DNA from: Marinibacterium anthonyi | GTDB lineage: Bacteria > Pseudomonadota > Alphaproteobacteria > Rhodobacterales > Rhodobacteraceae | Direction: 5' to 3' | DNA: 64,000 nt | Assembly (NCBI GenBank): GCA_003217735.2 | Contig: CP031585.1 | Location: 2,095,501 to 2,159,500, forward strand | In this document: positions 1 to 8,702 of the stretch, piece after piece | Numbering within the stretch: the first letter of the stretch is position 1 | How the letters are laid out: each line of letters opens with the position of its first letter | Made by a program: the position numbers and the translations under genes | Notes under the pieces: generated by a model | The model's input: only the letters and a program-made list of their open reading frames with translations | Told to the model about the DNA's origin: nothing | Database searches by the model: none

Positions 1-192
1 GGGCCATTGCGGGTTGGCCGCGTCGAACTTCAGATGCTTTTCAAAGAGCACGGTGGCGACATCGGCCATGCCCATCGGCATGCCGGAGTGGCCGGAATTG
101 GCCGCGGCGACGGCATCCAGCGTCAGGGTCCGGATGGCGGCCGCCTTGGCCCAGTGTTCGGGGTTGGCAGTGCGCAGCGCAGTGAGATCCAC
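1..192 (-). CDS. tkt: transketolase, N-terminal fragment (cut by window edge)
   Basis: Only the first 64 codons are present; the gene runs off the left edge on the minus strand. The reading contains the block [14 protein letters not shown], the conserved N-terminal signature of transketolases, in which the histidine contacts thiamine diphosphate. Transketolase transfers two-carbon units between sugar phosphates in the pentose phosphate and Calvin cycles. I chose the GTG at 190-192 because an AAGGAGAG ribosome binding site lies just upstream and the protein then begins [13 protein letters not shown], about the usual distance before the signature. It diverges from the coiled-coil/zapA pair on the plus strand. 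The identification is safe; the isoform (housekeeping or Calvin cycle) cannot be decided from 64 residues. Confidence 0.93.
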   Translation of the reverse strand, partial: MDLTALRTANPEHWAKAAAIRTLTLDAVAAANSGHSGMPMGMADVATVLFEKHLKFDAANPQWP

Positions 193-226
193 CGGAACTC
201 TCCTTGAATTGATCTCGGGTCGTCGC

Positions 227-254
227 TCAATACCAATCGGGGGGCAAAGTTCAA
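227..254 (-). promoter_or_regulatory. possible promoter for transketolase
   Basis: On the minus strand TTGAAC (249-254) and TATTGA (227-232) are separated by 16 bases and lie about 35 bases upstream of the tkt GTG start. The match to a sigma-70 promoter is partial, so this is only a candidate. Confidence 0.3.
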
Positions 255-407
255 GGCGCGTGGTCCTGCTTCAGGAGTAGCCTCCAAGTGCTTGATTGCA
301 ATGGGCGGGCAATTCGGGTTGGCATTCGGTAAAGTGATGTCAACTTCCGATGCTTGCGATTCGCGCGCAGGGAGACAACGATAACCGCACGAAATAAGGT
401 GACGGGC

Positions 408-923
408 ATGAGCGATATCGAGGAATTGCAGGGGCGGATCGTGGCCGCGATGCAGCGGATCCGGTCCGGGCTGGAAGACCTGGGCCCCATCATCGAGGTG
501 CCCGACCCGGCACGGATCAGGTCGCTGGAAGACGCGCTCGAGGAGGAACGGGTCGCCAATACCCAGCTTGAACAGCGCCTGGCGACGGTTCGCGCCCGCC
601 ACGCGACCGAGCTGAAGACGCTGAAAGCCGAAATCGAAGCGCAATCCGAGGCGATGGCCCGCCTGGACATGGATGTTCAGCGCCTACGCCACGCCAACGA
701 CCAGCTGCGCGACAGCAATGCACAGCTGCGGGCAGCCAACCTGGAAGGGGTCGGTGCGCCGGACCTGATCAACAAGGCGATGCTGGCCGAACTGGAAGCC
801 CTGCGCGCCGCGCGGGCGACCGAGACGGCCGAAGCCGGGGCGATCCTGTCCAAGCTTCAGCCGCTGCTGGCCGCCGCCTCGGCGACGCTGGCCGACGATA
901 CCACCGACGAGGAGGAAGCCTGA
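408..923 (+). CDS. coiled-coil protein of unknown function, coupled to zapA
   Basis: This gene encodes 171 residues and I do not recognise a named family. Residues about 35-115 are rich in Glu, Arg, Leu and Ala in heptad-like spacing, as expected of a long coiled coil. The C-terminus is acidic (TTDEEEA). There is no signal peptide or membrane segment, so it is probably cytoplasmic. The start MSDIEELQ at 408 is preferred over an earlier in-frame ATG because the coiled-coil protein begins naturally there. Its TGA stop overlaps the zapA ATG (TGATG), so the two are translationally coupled. That coupling suggests, by inference only, a role with ZapA at the division site. Confidence 0.8.
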   Translation: MSDIEELQGRIVAAMQRIRSGLEDLGPIIEVPDPARIRSLEDALEEERVANTQLEQRLATVRARHATELKTLKAEIEAQSEAMARLDMDVQRLRHANDQLRDSNAQLRAANLEGVGAPDLINKAMLAELEALRAARATETAEAGAILSKLQPLLAAASATLADDTTDEEEA

Positions 924-1420
924 TGCCCGAGGTGACGATTCACATCGGTGGCCGCCCGTTCGAGGTGGCCTGCCAGGAGGGCGAGGAGAGCTATCTGCAG
1001 TCCGCCGCCGCCATGCTGGACGAGGAAGCGCAGGTTCTTGCCGATCAGATCGGGCGGATGCCCGAGGGCCGGATGCTGCTGATGGCCGGGCTGATGCTGG
1101 CCGACAAGACCGCCGCGGTCGAGGACAAGATCAAGGAGGTCGAGGCCCGGCTTGCCGCCACCGAGGCCGAGCTGACCGCCCTGCGCGAGGCCCCCAAGCC
1201 ACCGCCGGAACGGGTCGAGGTGCCGGTGGTGCCGGCCAGTGTCACGGATACCCTGGCCGAGCTGGCCGCGCAGGCGGAATCCCTGGCCGCATCGGTCGAG
1301 GAGAAGGTCACGCCCGAAGCGCCGATGGCCATAGATGCCGAGCCGGAAGAGGAGGGCGTCGTCACCCAGATGTCGCCCGAACCTTTTGATTCAGAAAAGG
1401 AAACGCCGCCCCAGGGCTAA
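923..1420 (+). CDS. zapA: cell division protein ZapA
   Basis: ZapA binds FtsZ and promotes bundling of its filaments at the Z ring. The first 95 residues fit the family: a short beta-rich N-terminus (VTIHIGGRPFEVAC), then GEESYLQSAAAMLDEE and MLLMAGLMLADK, then a coiled coil. The protein is 165 residues long, against roughly 100-110 for classical ZapA; the extra part is an acidic, Pro/Ala/Glu-rich tail that looks disordered. Its start codon shares one base with the stop of the upstream coiled-coil gene. The transketolase gene diverges nearby. Assignment to the ZapA family is confident; the function of the tail is unknown. Confidence 0.88.
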   Translation: MPEVTIHIGGRPFEVACQEGEESYLQSAAAMLDEEAQVLADQIGRMPEGRMLLMAGLMLADKTAAVEDKIKEVEARLAATEAELTALREAPKPPPERVEVPVVPASVTDTLAELAAQAESLAASVEEKVTPEAPMAIDAEPEEEGVVTQMSPEPFDSEKETPPQG

Positions 1421-1532
1421 GGGGCGGTGACCCGCCTGTCGGGGTGCCGGCCGCCGGGCGGGAAAAAAAGTCCGACGGAATGGACGGGCCGCTGCGTACG
1501 AAGGTCATAAGAACCTCGAACAGGAGCAGCTG

Positions 1533-2354
1533 ATGAAAACCCTTTTGATCGCTTCCCAAGTCCTTGTCGTGTCGGCCGCCGCGGCCTTCGCGCAGACCGC
1601 GCCCGACGCCCAGGCCCCCGCGTCCACGACGCCCCCGGCCCAGGGACAGATCCAGGAACAGACCCAGGATGAACCCGGCAAGGGGCCCAAACCCGAGCAC
1701 TGGAACAAGGGCGACAAGCCGCACCATTCGCAGATGCGCATGGGCCAGGGCGGCCCCGGCATGGGGAAAGGCCACGGCCAGGGAATGGGCCAAGGCATGG
1801 GCCAGGGAATGAGCCAGGGAATGGGCCAGGGAATGGGAATGGGCTACGGCATGATGCCCGGCTACGCCATGGTCCCGGGCTACGTGATGGTGCCCGGCTA
1901 TGTGCCGGTGCCCATGATGCCGATGATGCCGATGGGGCAGGGCATGATGCCCCAGATGATGCCCCAGATGATGCCCCAGATGATGCCGATGATGCCCGGA
2001 ATGGCGCCCGGCATGATGCAGGGCGGCCAAGGTGGTCATGGCGGCCATGGTGGGCATGATTTCCACGCGGACCGCGGTGATCACGATGATCACGGCGGTC
2101 GTTGGGAAGGCCGCGGCGAAGGCCGGGCCCGGTTCATGCAGCCGCCGTTCCTTGCCGACATGATGTCCGACGGCGGTGTGACCCGCGACGAGTTCGACGC
2201 CAAGGCCGATCAGATCTTCATGCGGCTGGATGCCAACGGGGACGGCACGATCACCATGGACGAACTGCCGCGCCATGGCGCCATCGCCAAGCGGATGATG
2301 GAACAGGCGCCGGATCAGGCCGATGAGGCTCCGGCCGACAATTCGGGCAACTGA
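1533..2354 (+). CDS. secreted Met/Gly/His-rich EF-hand protein
   Basis: The 273-residue product begins with a signal peptide (about residues 1-21, ending AAAAFAQ), so it is exported. The mature protein has a Pro/Gln-rich segment, GMGQGM-type repeats (roughly residues 70-105), Met-rich runs (MMPMMPMGQ, then PQMM repeats, about 128-155), a Gly/His stretch with GGHGGHGGH (about 165-190), and one EF-hand loop, DANGDGTITMDE (residues 233-244), with acidic residues at the calcium-binding positions. EF-hand loops bind calcium; Met- and His-rich repeats in periplasmic proteins often bind copper or other soft metals, but that function is inferred here. A convergent terminator follows. There is no obvious operon partner. 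Confidence 0.8.
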   Translation: MKTLLIASQVLVVSAAAAFAQTAPDAQAPASTTPPAQGQIQEQTQDEPGKGPKPEHWNKGDKPHHSQMRMGQGGPGMGKGHGQGMGQGMGQGMSQGMGQGMGMGYGMMPGYAMVPGYVMVPGYVPVPMMPMMPMGQGMMPQMMPQMMPQMMPMMPGMAPGMMQGGQGGHGGHGGHDFHADRGDHDDHGGRWEGRGEGRARFMQPPFLADMMSDGGVTRDEFDAKADQIFMRLDANGDGTITMDELPRHGAIAKRMMEQAPDQADEAPADNSGN

Positions 2355-2370
2355 TAGCCCTGACATGCGA

Positions 2371-2404
2371 AACGGCCCCCGAAGTCGGGGGCCGTTTTCT
2401 TTTG
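2371..2404 (+). terminator. intrinsic terminator after the EF-hand gene
   Basis: A perfect 12-bp stem (arms 2371-2382 and 2385-2396) is followed on the plus strand by TTTTCTTTT. It lies between the convergent EF-hand gene and grxD. The minus-strand side has only a short T-run, so it may also work, more weakly, for grxD. Confidence 0.9.
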
Positions 2405-2421
2405 GCGACGCGAAAGACCGG

Positions 2422-2781
2422 TCAGCCGTTGGCTTCGCGGATCTTGTTGGCGGCGTCCTTGTCGTAGGTCACGCCGTTTTGTTCGAACAGCGTGTCCAGT
2501 TCGCCCGACAGCGTCATTTCGGTGATGATGTCGCAGCCGCCGACGAATTCGCCCTTTACGTAAAGTTGCGGGATCGTCGGCCAGTCCGAGAAGTCCTTGA
2601 TGCCCTGGCGGACCTCGTCGTCGGCCAGCACGTTCACGTCGGTGAAATCGACGCCCATGTAGTTCAGAACCCCGGCCACGCGGCTGGAAAAGCCGCACTG
2701 GGGCATGGACTTGGTGCCCTTCATGTACAGGACCACGTCATTGGCCGTGATCGTGTCCTTGATCTTCGTTTCAGCGCTCAT
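2422..2781 (-). CDS. grxD: monothiol glutaredoxin (Grx4/GrxD family)
   Basis: This 119-residue protein carries the monothiol active site CGFS at residues 29-32, preceded by KGTKSMPQ, plus WPTIPQLYV and the GGCDI glutathione-binding loop. Such glutaredoxins bind a [2Fe-2S] cluster with glutathione, often jointly with BolA, and pass clusters to apo-proteins. I chose the ATG at 2779-2781 ([10 protein letters not shown]) because it matches the usual family length; an in-frame upstream ATG would add 14 unusual residues. bolA lies directly upstream on the same strand, and the pairing supports the Fe-S role. Confidence 0.95.
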   Translation of the reverse strand: MSAETKIKDTITANDVVLYMKGTKSMPQCGFSSRVAGVLNYMGVDFTDVNVLADDEVRQGIKDFSDWPTIPQLYVKGEFVGGCDIITEMTLSGELDTLFEQNGVTYDKDAANKIREANG

Positions 2782-2850
2782 GTCTCGTATCCCTTTAGCG
2801 TCAAAGGTGAAATTCGGTTTCATCCCGGCCCGGCGGGCGCGGTCTGCAGG

Positions 2851-3093
2851 TCAGTCGGGCGCCTTGGTGGTCAGCGCAAGCGCGTGCAATTCGCCCTGCG
2901 CGCCATCCATTCTGCCCTTGAGCGCGGCATAGACCGCGCGCTGCTGCTGCACGCGGTTCATGCCGCGAAAGCTCTCGTCGATCACCTCGGCGGAGTAGTG
3001 ATTGCCGTCGCCGGCAAGGTCGGTGATGGTGATGCGGGCTTCAGGAAAGCTTTCCCGGATCAGCGTCTCGATTTCGTGGGCTTGCATGGCCAT
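2851..3093 (-). CDS. bolA: BolA family protein
   Basis: At 80 residues, this has the BolA fold signature: an N-terminal helix (IETLIRESFPEARITITDL), the invariant DGNHYSAEVI region, and a basic segment around RGMNRVQQQRAVYAAL before a conserved late histidine (GELHALAL). BolA proteins form heterodimers with monothiol glutaredoxins that share a [2Fe-2S] cluster. It sits between purL (114 bases upstream) and grxD (69 bases downstream), all on the minus strand, an arrangement common in alphaproteobacteria. The start could be either of two ATGs two codons apart (3093 or 3087). Confidence 0.93.
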   Translation of the reverse strand: MAMQAHEIETLIRESFPEARITITDLAGDGNHYSAEVIDESFRGMNRVQQQRAVYAALKGRMDGAQGELHALALTTKAPD

Positions 3094-3206
3094 GGCTATG
3101 GTCTCCCTGCTCGGTGAGAAAATGTAGGCCGCGCGCCGCCTCTGCGCAAGACGGGCGCGATCGATGCCAACCTGGCAACCCTGGGGCCGGGGGCGGGACC
3201 CTTGCG

Positions 3207-5366
3207 TCAGCCTACGGCGTCGGCAAAGGCCCCGCGGTACAGGGCAACCAGATCGGCCAGCGGCGCTTCGCTGGTGCCGAACTTGACCGTGTCGCCGGTG
3301 AACCGGCCCACGGTCGAGATCAGGACACCGGCCTGGCCCGCGCGGATCATCAGTTCTTCGGCCATGTCGAAGTTGCAGGCGATGAGGTAGCGCGCCTGGT
3401 CTTCGCCAAACAGCATCGAGGTCGTGCCGTCGTCGATGTGAACACCGACGCCACCGGCTTCGGCCATCTCGAAGGCGGCCAGCGCCAGCCCGCCGTCGGC
3501 CAGGTCGGTGCAGGCGCGGATCAGGTCGGCATTGGCGCGGATGAAGTCGCCGTTGCGCTTTTCCGCCGCCAGGTCGACGGTGGGCGCGGTCCCGTCTTCG
3601 CGGTTGAACACCTCGGCCAGCAGGGCGGACCGCCCCAGGTGGCCGGTGGTTTCGCCCACCAGGATCGCCAGGTGCCCGTCACGGGGCGTGCCGGCGATCA
3701 GGTCGTCCGCGGACCCGATCAGGCCCACGGCGCCGATGGTGGGCGTCGGCAGGATCGGTTCGCCGTCGGTTTCGTTGTAAAGCGACACGTTGCCGGACAC
3801 GATCGGCATGTCCAGCGCCTCGCAGGCGGCGCCGATGCCCTGGATGGCGCCGACGAACTGGCCCATGATCCGCGGCTTCTCGGGGTTGCCGAAGTTCATG
3901 TTGTCAGTGGTGGCCAGCGGTTTCGCCCCCACGGCGCACAGGTTGCGCCAGGCTTCGGCCACCGCCTGCTTGCCGCCCTCGACCGGGTCGGCGACCACGT
4001 AGCGCGGCGTCACGTCGGAGGTGAAGGCCAGCATCTTGTCGGTCCCGTGCACCCGGATCACCCCGGCGCCCAGGCCGGGGTTGCGCACGGTGTCGGCCAT
4101 GACCATGCTGTCGTATTGTTCGTAAACCCATTGCTTCGCAGCATAATTCGGGCTGCCGATCAGACCCTTCAGCCCGTCGATCGCGTCGATCTCGGGCACG
4201 TCGGCCATGGGTTCGGGCGCCTCTGTCGGCTCCCACGGGCGGTCGTATTCGGGGGCTTCGCCCGACAGCGCCTTCAGCGGCAGGTCGGCTTTCACCGCGC
4301 CGCCGTGCATCACGATGAACCGATCCTCGGGGATGGTTTCGCCGACGATGGCGAAATCCAGGTCCCATTTGTCGAACACGGCCTTGGCCTCGGCCTCCTT
4401 CTCGGGACGCAGCACCATGAGCATGCGCTCCTGGCTTTCCGACAGCATCATTTCGTAGGCGGTCATTGCCATTTCGCGGGTGGGCACCTTGTCAAGGTCC
4501 AGCCGGATCCCAAGGTTGCCCTTGTCGCCCATTTCCACGGCCGAACAGGTCAGGCCCGCCGCGCCCATGTCCTGGATCGAGATAACGGCGCCGGTCGCCA
4601 TCAGTTCAAGGCAGGCTTCCATCAGGCACTTTTCGGTGAACGGGTCGCCGACCTGCACCGTGGGGCGCTTTTCCTCGATCGTGTCGTCGAATTCGGCAGA
4701 CGCCATGGTAGCCCCGCCGACACCGTCGCGCCCCGTCTTGGCGCCCAGGTAGACCACGGGCATGCCCACGCCTGATGCGGCGGAATAGAAGATCTTGTCG
4801 GCGTCCGCGAGGCCCGCCGCGAAGGCGTTGACCAGGCAGTTGCCGTTATAGGCCGGATGGAACCGCACTTCGCCCCCGACGGTGGGCACGCCGAAGGCGT
4901 TGCCGTAGCCGCCGACACCGGCGACCACGCCCGACACCAATTGCTTGGTTTTGGGATGCGACGGTTCGCCGAAGCTTAGCGAATTCATCGCCGCAACGGG
5001 GCGGGCGCCCATGGTGAAGACATCGCGCAGGATACCCCCGACACCGGTCGCGGCCCCCTGGTAGGGTTCGATGTAGGACGGGTGATTGTGGCTTTCCATC
5101 TTGAACACCACGGCCTGACCATCGCCGATATCGACGATTCCGGCGTTTTCGCCCGGGCCACAGATCACCTGCGGGCCAGAGGTCGGCAGGGTGCGCAGCC
5201 ATTTCTTGGAAGACTTGTAGGAACAATGTTCGTTCCACATCGCCGAAAAGATGCCAAGCTCGGTAAAGTTGGGTTCGCGGTTCAGGATCCGCAGGATATC
5301 CGCGTATTCCTCGGGCTTGAGCCCGTGCGCCTCGACCAGGTCCGGCGTGATGGCGGGGTCCGACAT
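3207..5366 (-). CDS. purL: phosphoribosylformylglycinamidine synthase, large subunit PurL
   Basis: PurL catalyses the ATP-dependent amidation of FGAR to FGAM in de novo purine synthesis, using ammonia supplied by PurQ. At 719 residues this is the small, multi-subunit form that works with PurS and PurQ, neither of which is in the window. Characteristic blocks are [13 protein letters not shown] (about residue 45), [12 protein letters not shown] with the ATP-site His, GGIGS-like glycine loops and QDMGAAGL in the first AIR-synthase-type half, and [11 protein letters not shown] in the second. The start [21 protein letters not shown] is typical. It heads the minus-strand run purL-bolA-grxD. Confidence 0.97.
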   Translation of the reverse strand: MSDPAITPDLVEAHGLKPEEYADILRILNREPNFTELGIFSAMWNEHCSYKSSKKWLRTLPTSGPQVICGPGENAGIVDIGDGQAVVFKMESHNHPSYIEPYQGAATGVGGILRDVFTMGARPVAAMNSLSFGEPSHPKTKQLVSGVVAGVGGYGNAFGVPTVGGEVRFHPAYNGNCLVNAFAAGLADADKIFYSAASGVGMPVVYLGAKTGRDGVGGATMASAEFDDTIEEKRPTVQVGDPFTEKCLMEACLELMATGAVISIQDMGAAGLTCSAVEMGDKGNLGIRLDLDKVPTREMAMTAYEMMLSESQERMLMVLRPEKEAEAKAVFDKWDLDFAIVGETIPEDRFIVMHGGAVKADLPLKALSGEAPEYDRPWEPTEAPEPMADVPEIDAIDGLKGLIGSPNYAAKQWVYEQYDSMVMADTVRNPGLGAGVIRVHGTDKMLAFTSDVTPRYVVADPVEGGKQAVAEAWRNLCAVGAKPLATTDNMNFGNPEKPRIMGQFVGAIQGIGAACEALDMPIVSGNVSLYNETDGEPILPTPTIGAVGLIGSADDLIAGTPRDGHLAILVGETTGHLGRSALLAEVFNREDGTAPTVDLAAEKRNGDFIRANADLIRACTDLADGGLALAAFEMAEAGGVGVHIDDGTTSMLFGEDQARYLIACNFDMAEELMIRAGQAGVLISTVGRFTGDTVKFGTSEAPLADLVALYRGAFADAVG

Positions 5367-5430
5367 GTGAAGGCTTCCTTTGTCCCAGTCCCGTTCGCAT
5401 GGTCCTTTACCGAAGCGTGGGACAAGGCGA

Positions 5431-5457
5431 AAGCCCCCACGCGGTGCATGGGGGCTT
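5431..5457 (-). terminator. probable terminator of the PRC-barrel gene
   Basis: A 9-bp perfect stem (AAGCCCCCA/TGGGGGCTT) lies between the PRC-barrel stop and the purL start. The T-run on the minus strand is short, so termination may be inefficient. Confidence 0.5.
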
Positions 5458-5515
5458 CGTCAGACGACTAAGCAGGTTGCGCTGGGGGGCTCTGCCCGCG
5501 TCCGATGCGGTCAGA

Positions 5516-5914
5516 TCACATCTTGGCCTTGGCGGCAGCGTAATCCGGGTGCTGGGCCGCGCCGTTGGCGTCGATCCAGGAATTCAGCTGGTCGGCGGTC
5601 CACAGAACCGTCAGCTCGCCGGTGGTTTCCCACTTGTCGTCCAGGGCAAAGCGCCAGCCGGCATATTCATCGTTGAACGAGTCGTCGAAGCTGACCAGGA
5701 TCGAACGGTTGCCCAGGTCGTCGGTGGTGGCCGAGGTGACGACGCCGATCATTTCACCGTCCGAGGTGTAGACCGGGTTGCCCACGAACTCGAGCGTTTC
5801 TTCATAAGTGCTCTGGGCGCCGTCGGCGTCGGTTGCGTCTTCGCTGACAACTGCAGCACCAGCTGCGGTTGCGATGCCGAGGGCCAGAATAGAAGTGATA
5901 ACAAGGCGTTGCAT
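5516..5914 (-). CDS. exported PRC-barrel domain protein
   Basis: The 132-residue protein starts with a signal peptide (MQRLVITSILALGIATAAGA). The mature part contains a PRC-barrel-like segment, FVGNPVYTSDGEMIGVVTSA followed by a region with SILVSFDDSF (about residues 42-85). PRC barrels are small beta domains found in photosynthetic reaction centre H subunits, RimM and many alphaproteobacterial envelope proteins; here no specific partner can be named. It is transcribed alone, with a GGAAGGGA ribosome binding site and a stem-loop downstream. A GGGGGCTCTGCCC stem reminiscent of the dispersed elements elsewhere in the window lies just past the stop codon. Confidence 0.75.
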   Translation of the reverse strand: MQRLVITSILALGIATAAGAAVVSEDATDADGAQSTYEETLEFVGNPVYTSDGEMIGVVTSATTDDLGNRSILVSFDDSFNDEYAGWRFALDDKWETTGELTVLWTADQLNSWIDANGAAQHPDYAAAKAKM

Positions 5915-6095
5915 TGATCTTTCCCTTCCGTGTTGCTCTGGTTGGACAACCGGGGGCTGGGCAAATGGTTCCGGAAAAATTTTCGGATTTCCTTTTTTCG
6001 GGAAAGATCGCGTGTTCCCTGGTGCGCCCCGCGGCTCAGGATCCGCGCAACGGTGCGTACGGTGGGCGCGCGATCGAAGAGCAGGCAGGGGGAAT

Positions 6096-6122
6096 GAAAA
6101 CGGGGCGCCGCCAGGGCGCCCC
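6096..6122 (-). terminator. intrinsic terminator of the MscS-type channel gene
   Basis: On the minus strand an 8-bp GC stem (arms 6102-6109 and 6115-6122) is followed by GTTTTC. It lies 40 bases past the channel gene stop. Confidence 0.75.
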
Positions 6123-6162
6123 GGATCGTTTTAGTGGGCGGATTCCCAGATCCGCGTTCGGA

Positions 6163-8430
6163 TCATTCCTTGGCCAGTTCCTGTTGCACGGCCGCGGTTG
6201 CGGCGGCGGCCACGGTCGCCTTTTCCTCGTCCGACAGGTCTTCGTCATGCAGGTTGGGAATGGCCACGCGGACCTCGCGGCGGGCGAATTCGATGCCGTT
6301 CTCCTTGAACTGGTCCTTGACCCGGTTGTAGATCTCCTTGCGGATCGTGAACTGGGTCCCCGGCTTGGCCATGAACTTGCCGCGGATCACCATGCCGACA
6401 TCATCGAAATCGAAGACGCCCTGGCTTTTGAACGGCTCAAGGAAATCGTCCTTGTAGGTCGGGTCCGCGATCATGTCGGCGCCGATTTTCTTGAAGATCT
6501 TCTTGACCTTGTTGGGATCGGTGTCGAACGGCACGGTGAACTTGAGCTTCATGATCACCCAGTCGCGGCTGTAGTTGGTCAGCTTGGCGATTTCGCCGTA
6601 GGGGATCGTGTGGACAAGGCCGCGGTGGTGGCGCAGCTGCATCGAGCGGACCGAGATCCGTTCGACCGTGCCCGTGGTGCCCCCCACGTCGACGTATTCG
6701 CCGATGCGGAAGGCGTCGTCGATCAGGAAGAACAGGCCGCCGACGATGTCGGACACCAGTTTCTGCGCGCCGAAACCGATCGCCAGGCCAAGGATCCCGG
6801 CCGACGCCAGAAGCGGGGTGGTGTCGATGCCAAGCGAGCCGATGGCCAGAAGGGCAAAGACCACGATGATCGCGCCCTGCGCCGCCATCAGCACCAGCGG
6901 CAGCACCGTCGTCAGGCGCGACCCGCCGCCGTGACCGCCGCCTTCACCGCCCGCGTCCGTCTCGCCGGGGGCATGGACGCTGGTCTGTTCCCGCGCCAGC
7001 CGACGGTTCACCCAAAGCGACGCCAGTTCGAAGGCGATGTAGCCCACCGCGCAGGTCATCACGAATTCGATCACGTGCGCGACCAGGCTTTCCTGTCCGT
7101 CCGGCAGGCTGAGCCGGATGTTCCAGATGTCGCGGATGATCATCGCGACCGCGGCGACCAGGATGACCCGGCCGATGCGGATATAGCTGCGCTTGGTGGA
7201 TTCGTGGGCCGCCTGGGCCACCGGACCCTCGCCGATCATCGGCGGGACAAGGTGGCGTGTCAGGCTGCGGACCATGGTGTCCAGAAGCGGCGCGATCAGC
7301 AGCCAGAACAGGGTCTTGTAATGGGCCCCGCCCAGCAGCAGCGTGGTCTGTTCAAGCCCGATCAGCATGTTCACGACGACCCACATGCACACCGCGACGG
7401 TGATCATGTACCAGGGGTAGATGCGGGCGATCCATTGTTCGTAGCGGTTGGGGTGGTCCGCCCCGCCCAGCATCATCTTGCTCAGGGCCTCGCGGGCCTG
7501 CAGCGCGATGATGATCAGGTAGACATAGACCGCGCTGTCGAACCAGAAACCGATGCGCGTTTCGCCGACCGACGTGCCGAAGCGGGCGTTGAAATCGACC
7601 ACGAAGATGGTCAGCCCGCCCAGGAAGATCAGGCCGACGATGTTGCGGTGCAGGTACTTGGCCCAATGGTCCGACACGGTCATCAGGCGGACGGCGGGCT
7701 TGTGGGGGGCCAGGACAAAGCGGGTCACGGCCGCACAGAGGCGCGGCATCCAGACAAGGTAGATCAGCAGCGGCCCGACGAAGGTGACCTCGTCCGGGGT
7801 CAGGATCACGCGTCCGACAATGCGGGCGACGATGTAGAAGGCCGCCAGGCCGATGATATCACGCACGAACCGGTGAAAGAGGAAGGTTATCGTGCCGATG
7901 AGGGTGCTTTTGCCTTCGGCATCCGGCACCGGTTCCTTCACCCAGGACCGGAACGCGGTCGAGACCAGCCGTTCGATCCCGTAGGCGATGGCCAGCATGA
8001 TCACGGTCTTGAGCAGCATCAGCAGCACGCCGCCAAAGCCGTAGAAGGCGAAGAAGGCCGAGAAGGCGTGGAACTGGCCGGTGATCAGCAAGGGCAGGCG
8101 TTCGACCGACGTCAGGATCGACGAGGCGAAGGCGTTCAGGCTGACGGCGACGTCATGGGTCAGGGTGTCCGGTTCGGCCGGCGCGGCCGCCTGGCTTTTG
8201 GCCACCGCGTCGAGCCGGTCCAGAAGCATGACGCGGACCTGGTCGTCCGACATCCGCGCGACCATGGCCTGGACCGCATCGGGGGTCAGCGGATCGGGCA
8301 GTTGCGGCGCCGCGGCCGCGCCCGCCCCGGACCCCGCGCTTTTGCTGCCGGGCAGGTGTTGTGCCTGGGCGGAAACCGCAAATGTGATCGCCAGCACCGC
8401 AAGGCCGACGATCCGGAAAAGGTATGACAT
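6163..8430 (-). CDS. MscS-family mechanosensitive ion channel with large N-terminal region
   Basis: Starting at the ATG at 8428-8430, the product has 755 residues and an N-terminal signal peptide (MSYLFRIVGLAVLAITFAVSAQAQ). A short periplasmic region and about ten hydrophobic segments precede the MscS core. The pore-lining helix is recognisable as GILGLAIGFGAQKLVSD (about residue 545), followed by the beta domain with the RSMQLRHHRG and TIPYGEI blocks, and a C-terminal alpha/beta domain. MscS channels open under membrane tension and release solutes on hypo-osmotic shock. E. coli MscS has 286 residues, so this is a long, MscK/YbiO-like form. Earlier in-frame starts would place 67 odd residues before the signal peptide and are unlikely. 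Confidence 0.9.
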   Translation of the reverse strand: MSYLFRIVGLAVLAITFAVSAQAQHLPGSKSAGSGAGAAAAPQLPDPLTPDAVQAMVARMSDDQVRVMLLDRLDAVAKSQAAAPAEPDTLTHDVAVSLNAFASSILTSVERLPLLITGQFHAFSAFFAFYGFGGVLLMLLKTVIMLAIAYGIERLVSTAFRSWVKEPVPDAEGKSTLIGTITFLFHRFVRDIIGLAAFYIVARIVGRVILTPDEVTFVGPLLIYLVWMPRLCAAVTRFVLAPHKPAVRLMTVSDHWAKYLHRNIVGLIFLGGLTIFVVDFNARFGTSVGETRIGFWFDSAVYVYLIIIALQAREALSKMMLGGADHPNRYEQWIARIYPWYMITVAVCMWVVVNMLIGLEQTTLLLGGAHYKTLFWLLIAPLLDTMVRSLTRHLVPPMIGEGPVAQAAHESTKRSYIRIGRVILVAAVAMIIRDIWNIRLSLPDGQESLVAHVIEFVMTCAVGYIAFELASLWVNRRLAREQTSVHAPGETDAGGEGGGHGGGSRLTTVLPLVLMAAQGAIIVVFALLAIGSLGIDTTPLLASAGILGLAIGFGAQKLVSDIVGGLFFLIDDAFRIGEYVDVGGTTGTVERISVRSMQLRHHRGLVHTIPYGEIAKLTNYSRDWVIMKLKFTVPFDTDPNKVKKIFKKIGADMIADPTYKDDFLEPFKSQGVFDFDDVGMVIRGKFMAKPGTQFTIRKEIYNRVKDQFKENGIEFARREVRVAIPNLHDEDLSDEEKATVAAAATAAVQQELAKE

Positions 8431-8613
8431 GGTGAGCCCCCGCGCTCTGATACCGGAAAACGCTGTCACCGTAGCAAGCGGCCTTTTTCCCGCAAGCACG
8501 CCGAACCTGACGATACGACAATCGGGGAAACCTGTGTGATCGAAGAGACGGGGAAAGAGAGGGGCAAGGGGGCAGGGCGCTGCGGGACGCGGACGCGCCG
8601 CAAGGATCACCGC
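8431..8613. other. intergenic stretch upstream of the channel gene
   Basis: Between the channel gene start and the terminator at 8614 I see no convincing coding region. It must hold the channel gene promoter (minus strand), but no good match to a sigma-70 promoter stands out. Confidence 0.4.
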
Positions 8614-8642
8614 AAAAAAAAGGCCGAGCACTAAGCTCGGCC
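8614..8642 (-). terminator. strong intrinsic terminator
   Basis: The 8-bp stem GGCCGAGC/GCTCGGCC (8622-8642) with a 5-nt loop is followed on the minus strand by eight Ts. It can end both the candidate small RNA and any lysR read-through. Confidence 0.92.
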
Positions 8643-8699
8643 AAAGTCCAACAGGGAGGTATGAAGATGATGCTCAGGTGAGCGGTATCATCTTCAATT
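8614..8699 (-). ncRNA. candidate small RNA with anti-Shine-Dalgarno linker
   Basis: On the minus strand a promoter-like pair (8703-8731) is followed by an ~86-nt unit. It has a first stem-loop with perfect 10-bp arms (TGAAGATGAT at 8662-8671 against ATCATCTTCA at 8687-8696) and an inner GCTCA/TGAGC stem. Next is an unpaired linker reading TACCTCCCTGTTGGACTTT in RNA sense, whose ACCTCCC is complementary to Shine-Dalgarno sequences. Last comes an 8-bp terminator stem with eight Ts. Promoter, structured 5' stem, single-stranded seed and terminator is the usual design of trans-acting small RNAs. It lies between lysR and the channel gene. No known family is recognised; part of it could instead be the lysR 3' end. 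Confidence 0.55.
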
Positions 8700-8702
8700 G
8701 CG

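Noticed and set aside
5914-8427. 837-codon open frame antisense to the MscS-type channel
   Set aside because: Shadow of the channel gene; no domain and extreme Asp/His/Arg content.
8650-8681. Mini-ORF MKMMLR with GGGAGG upstream on the plus strand
   Set aside because: It is the reverse complement of the anti-SD linker and stem of the candidate small RNA; six codons with no downstream gene on that strand to regulate.
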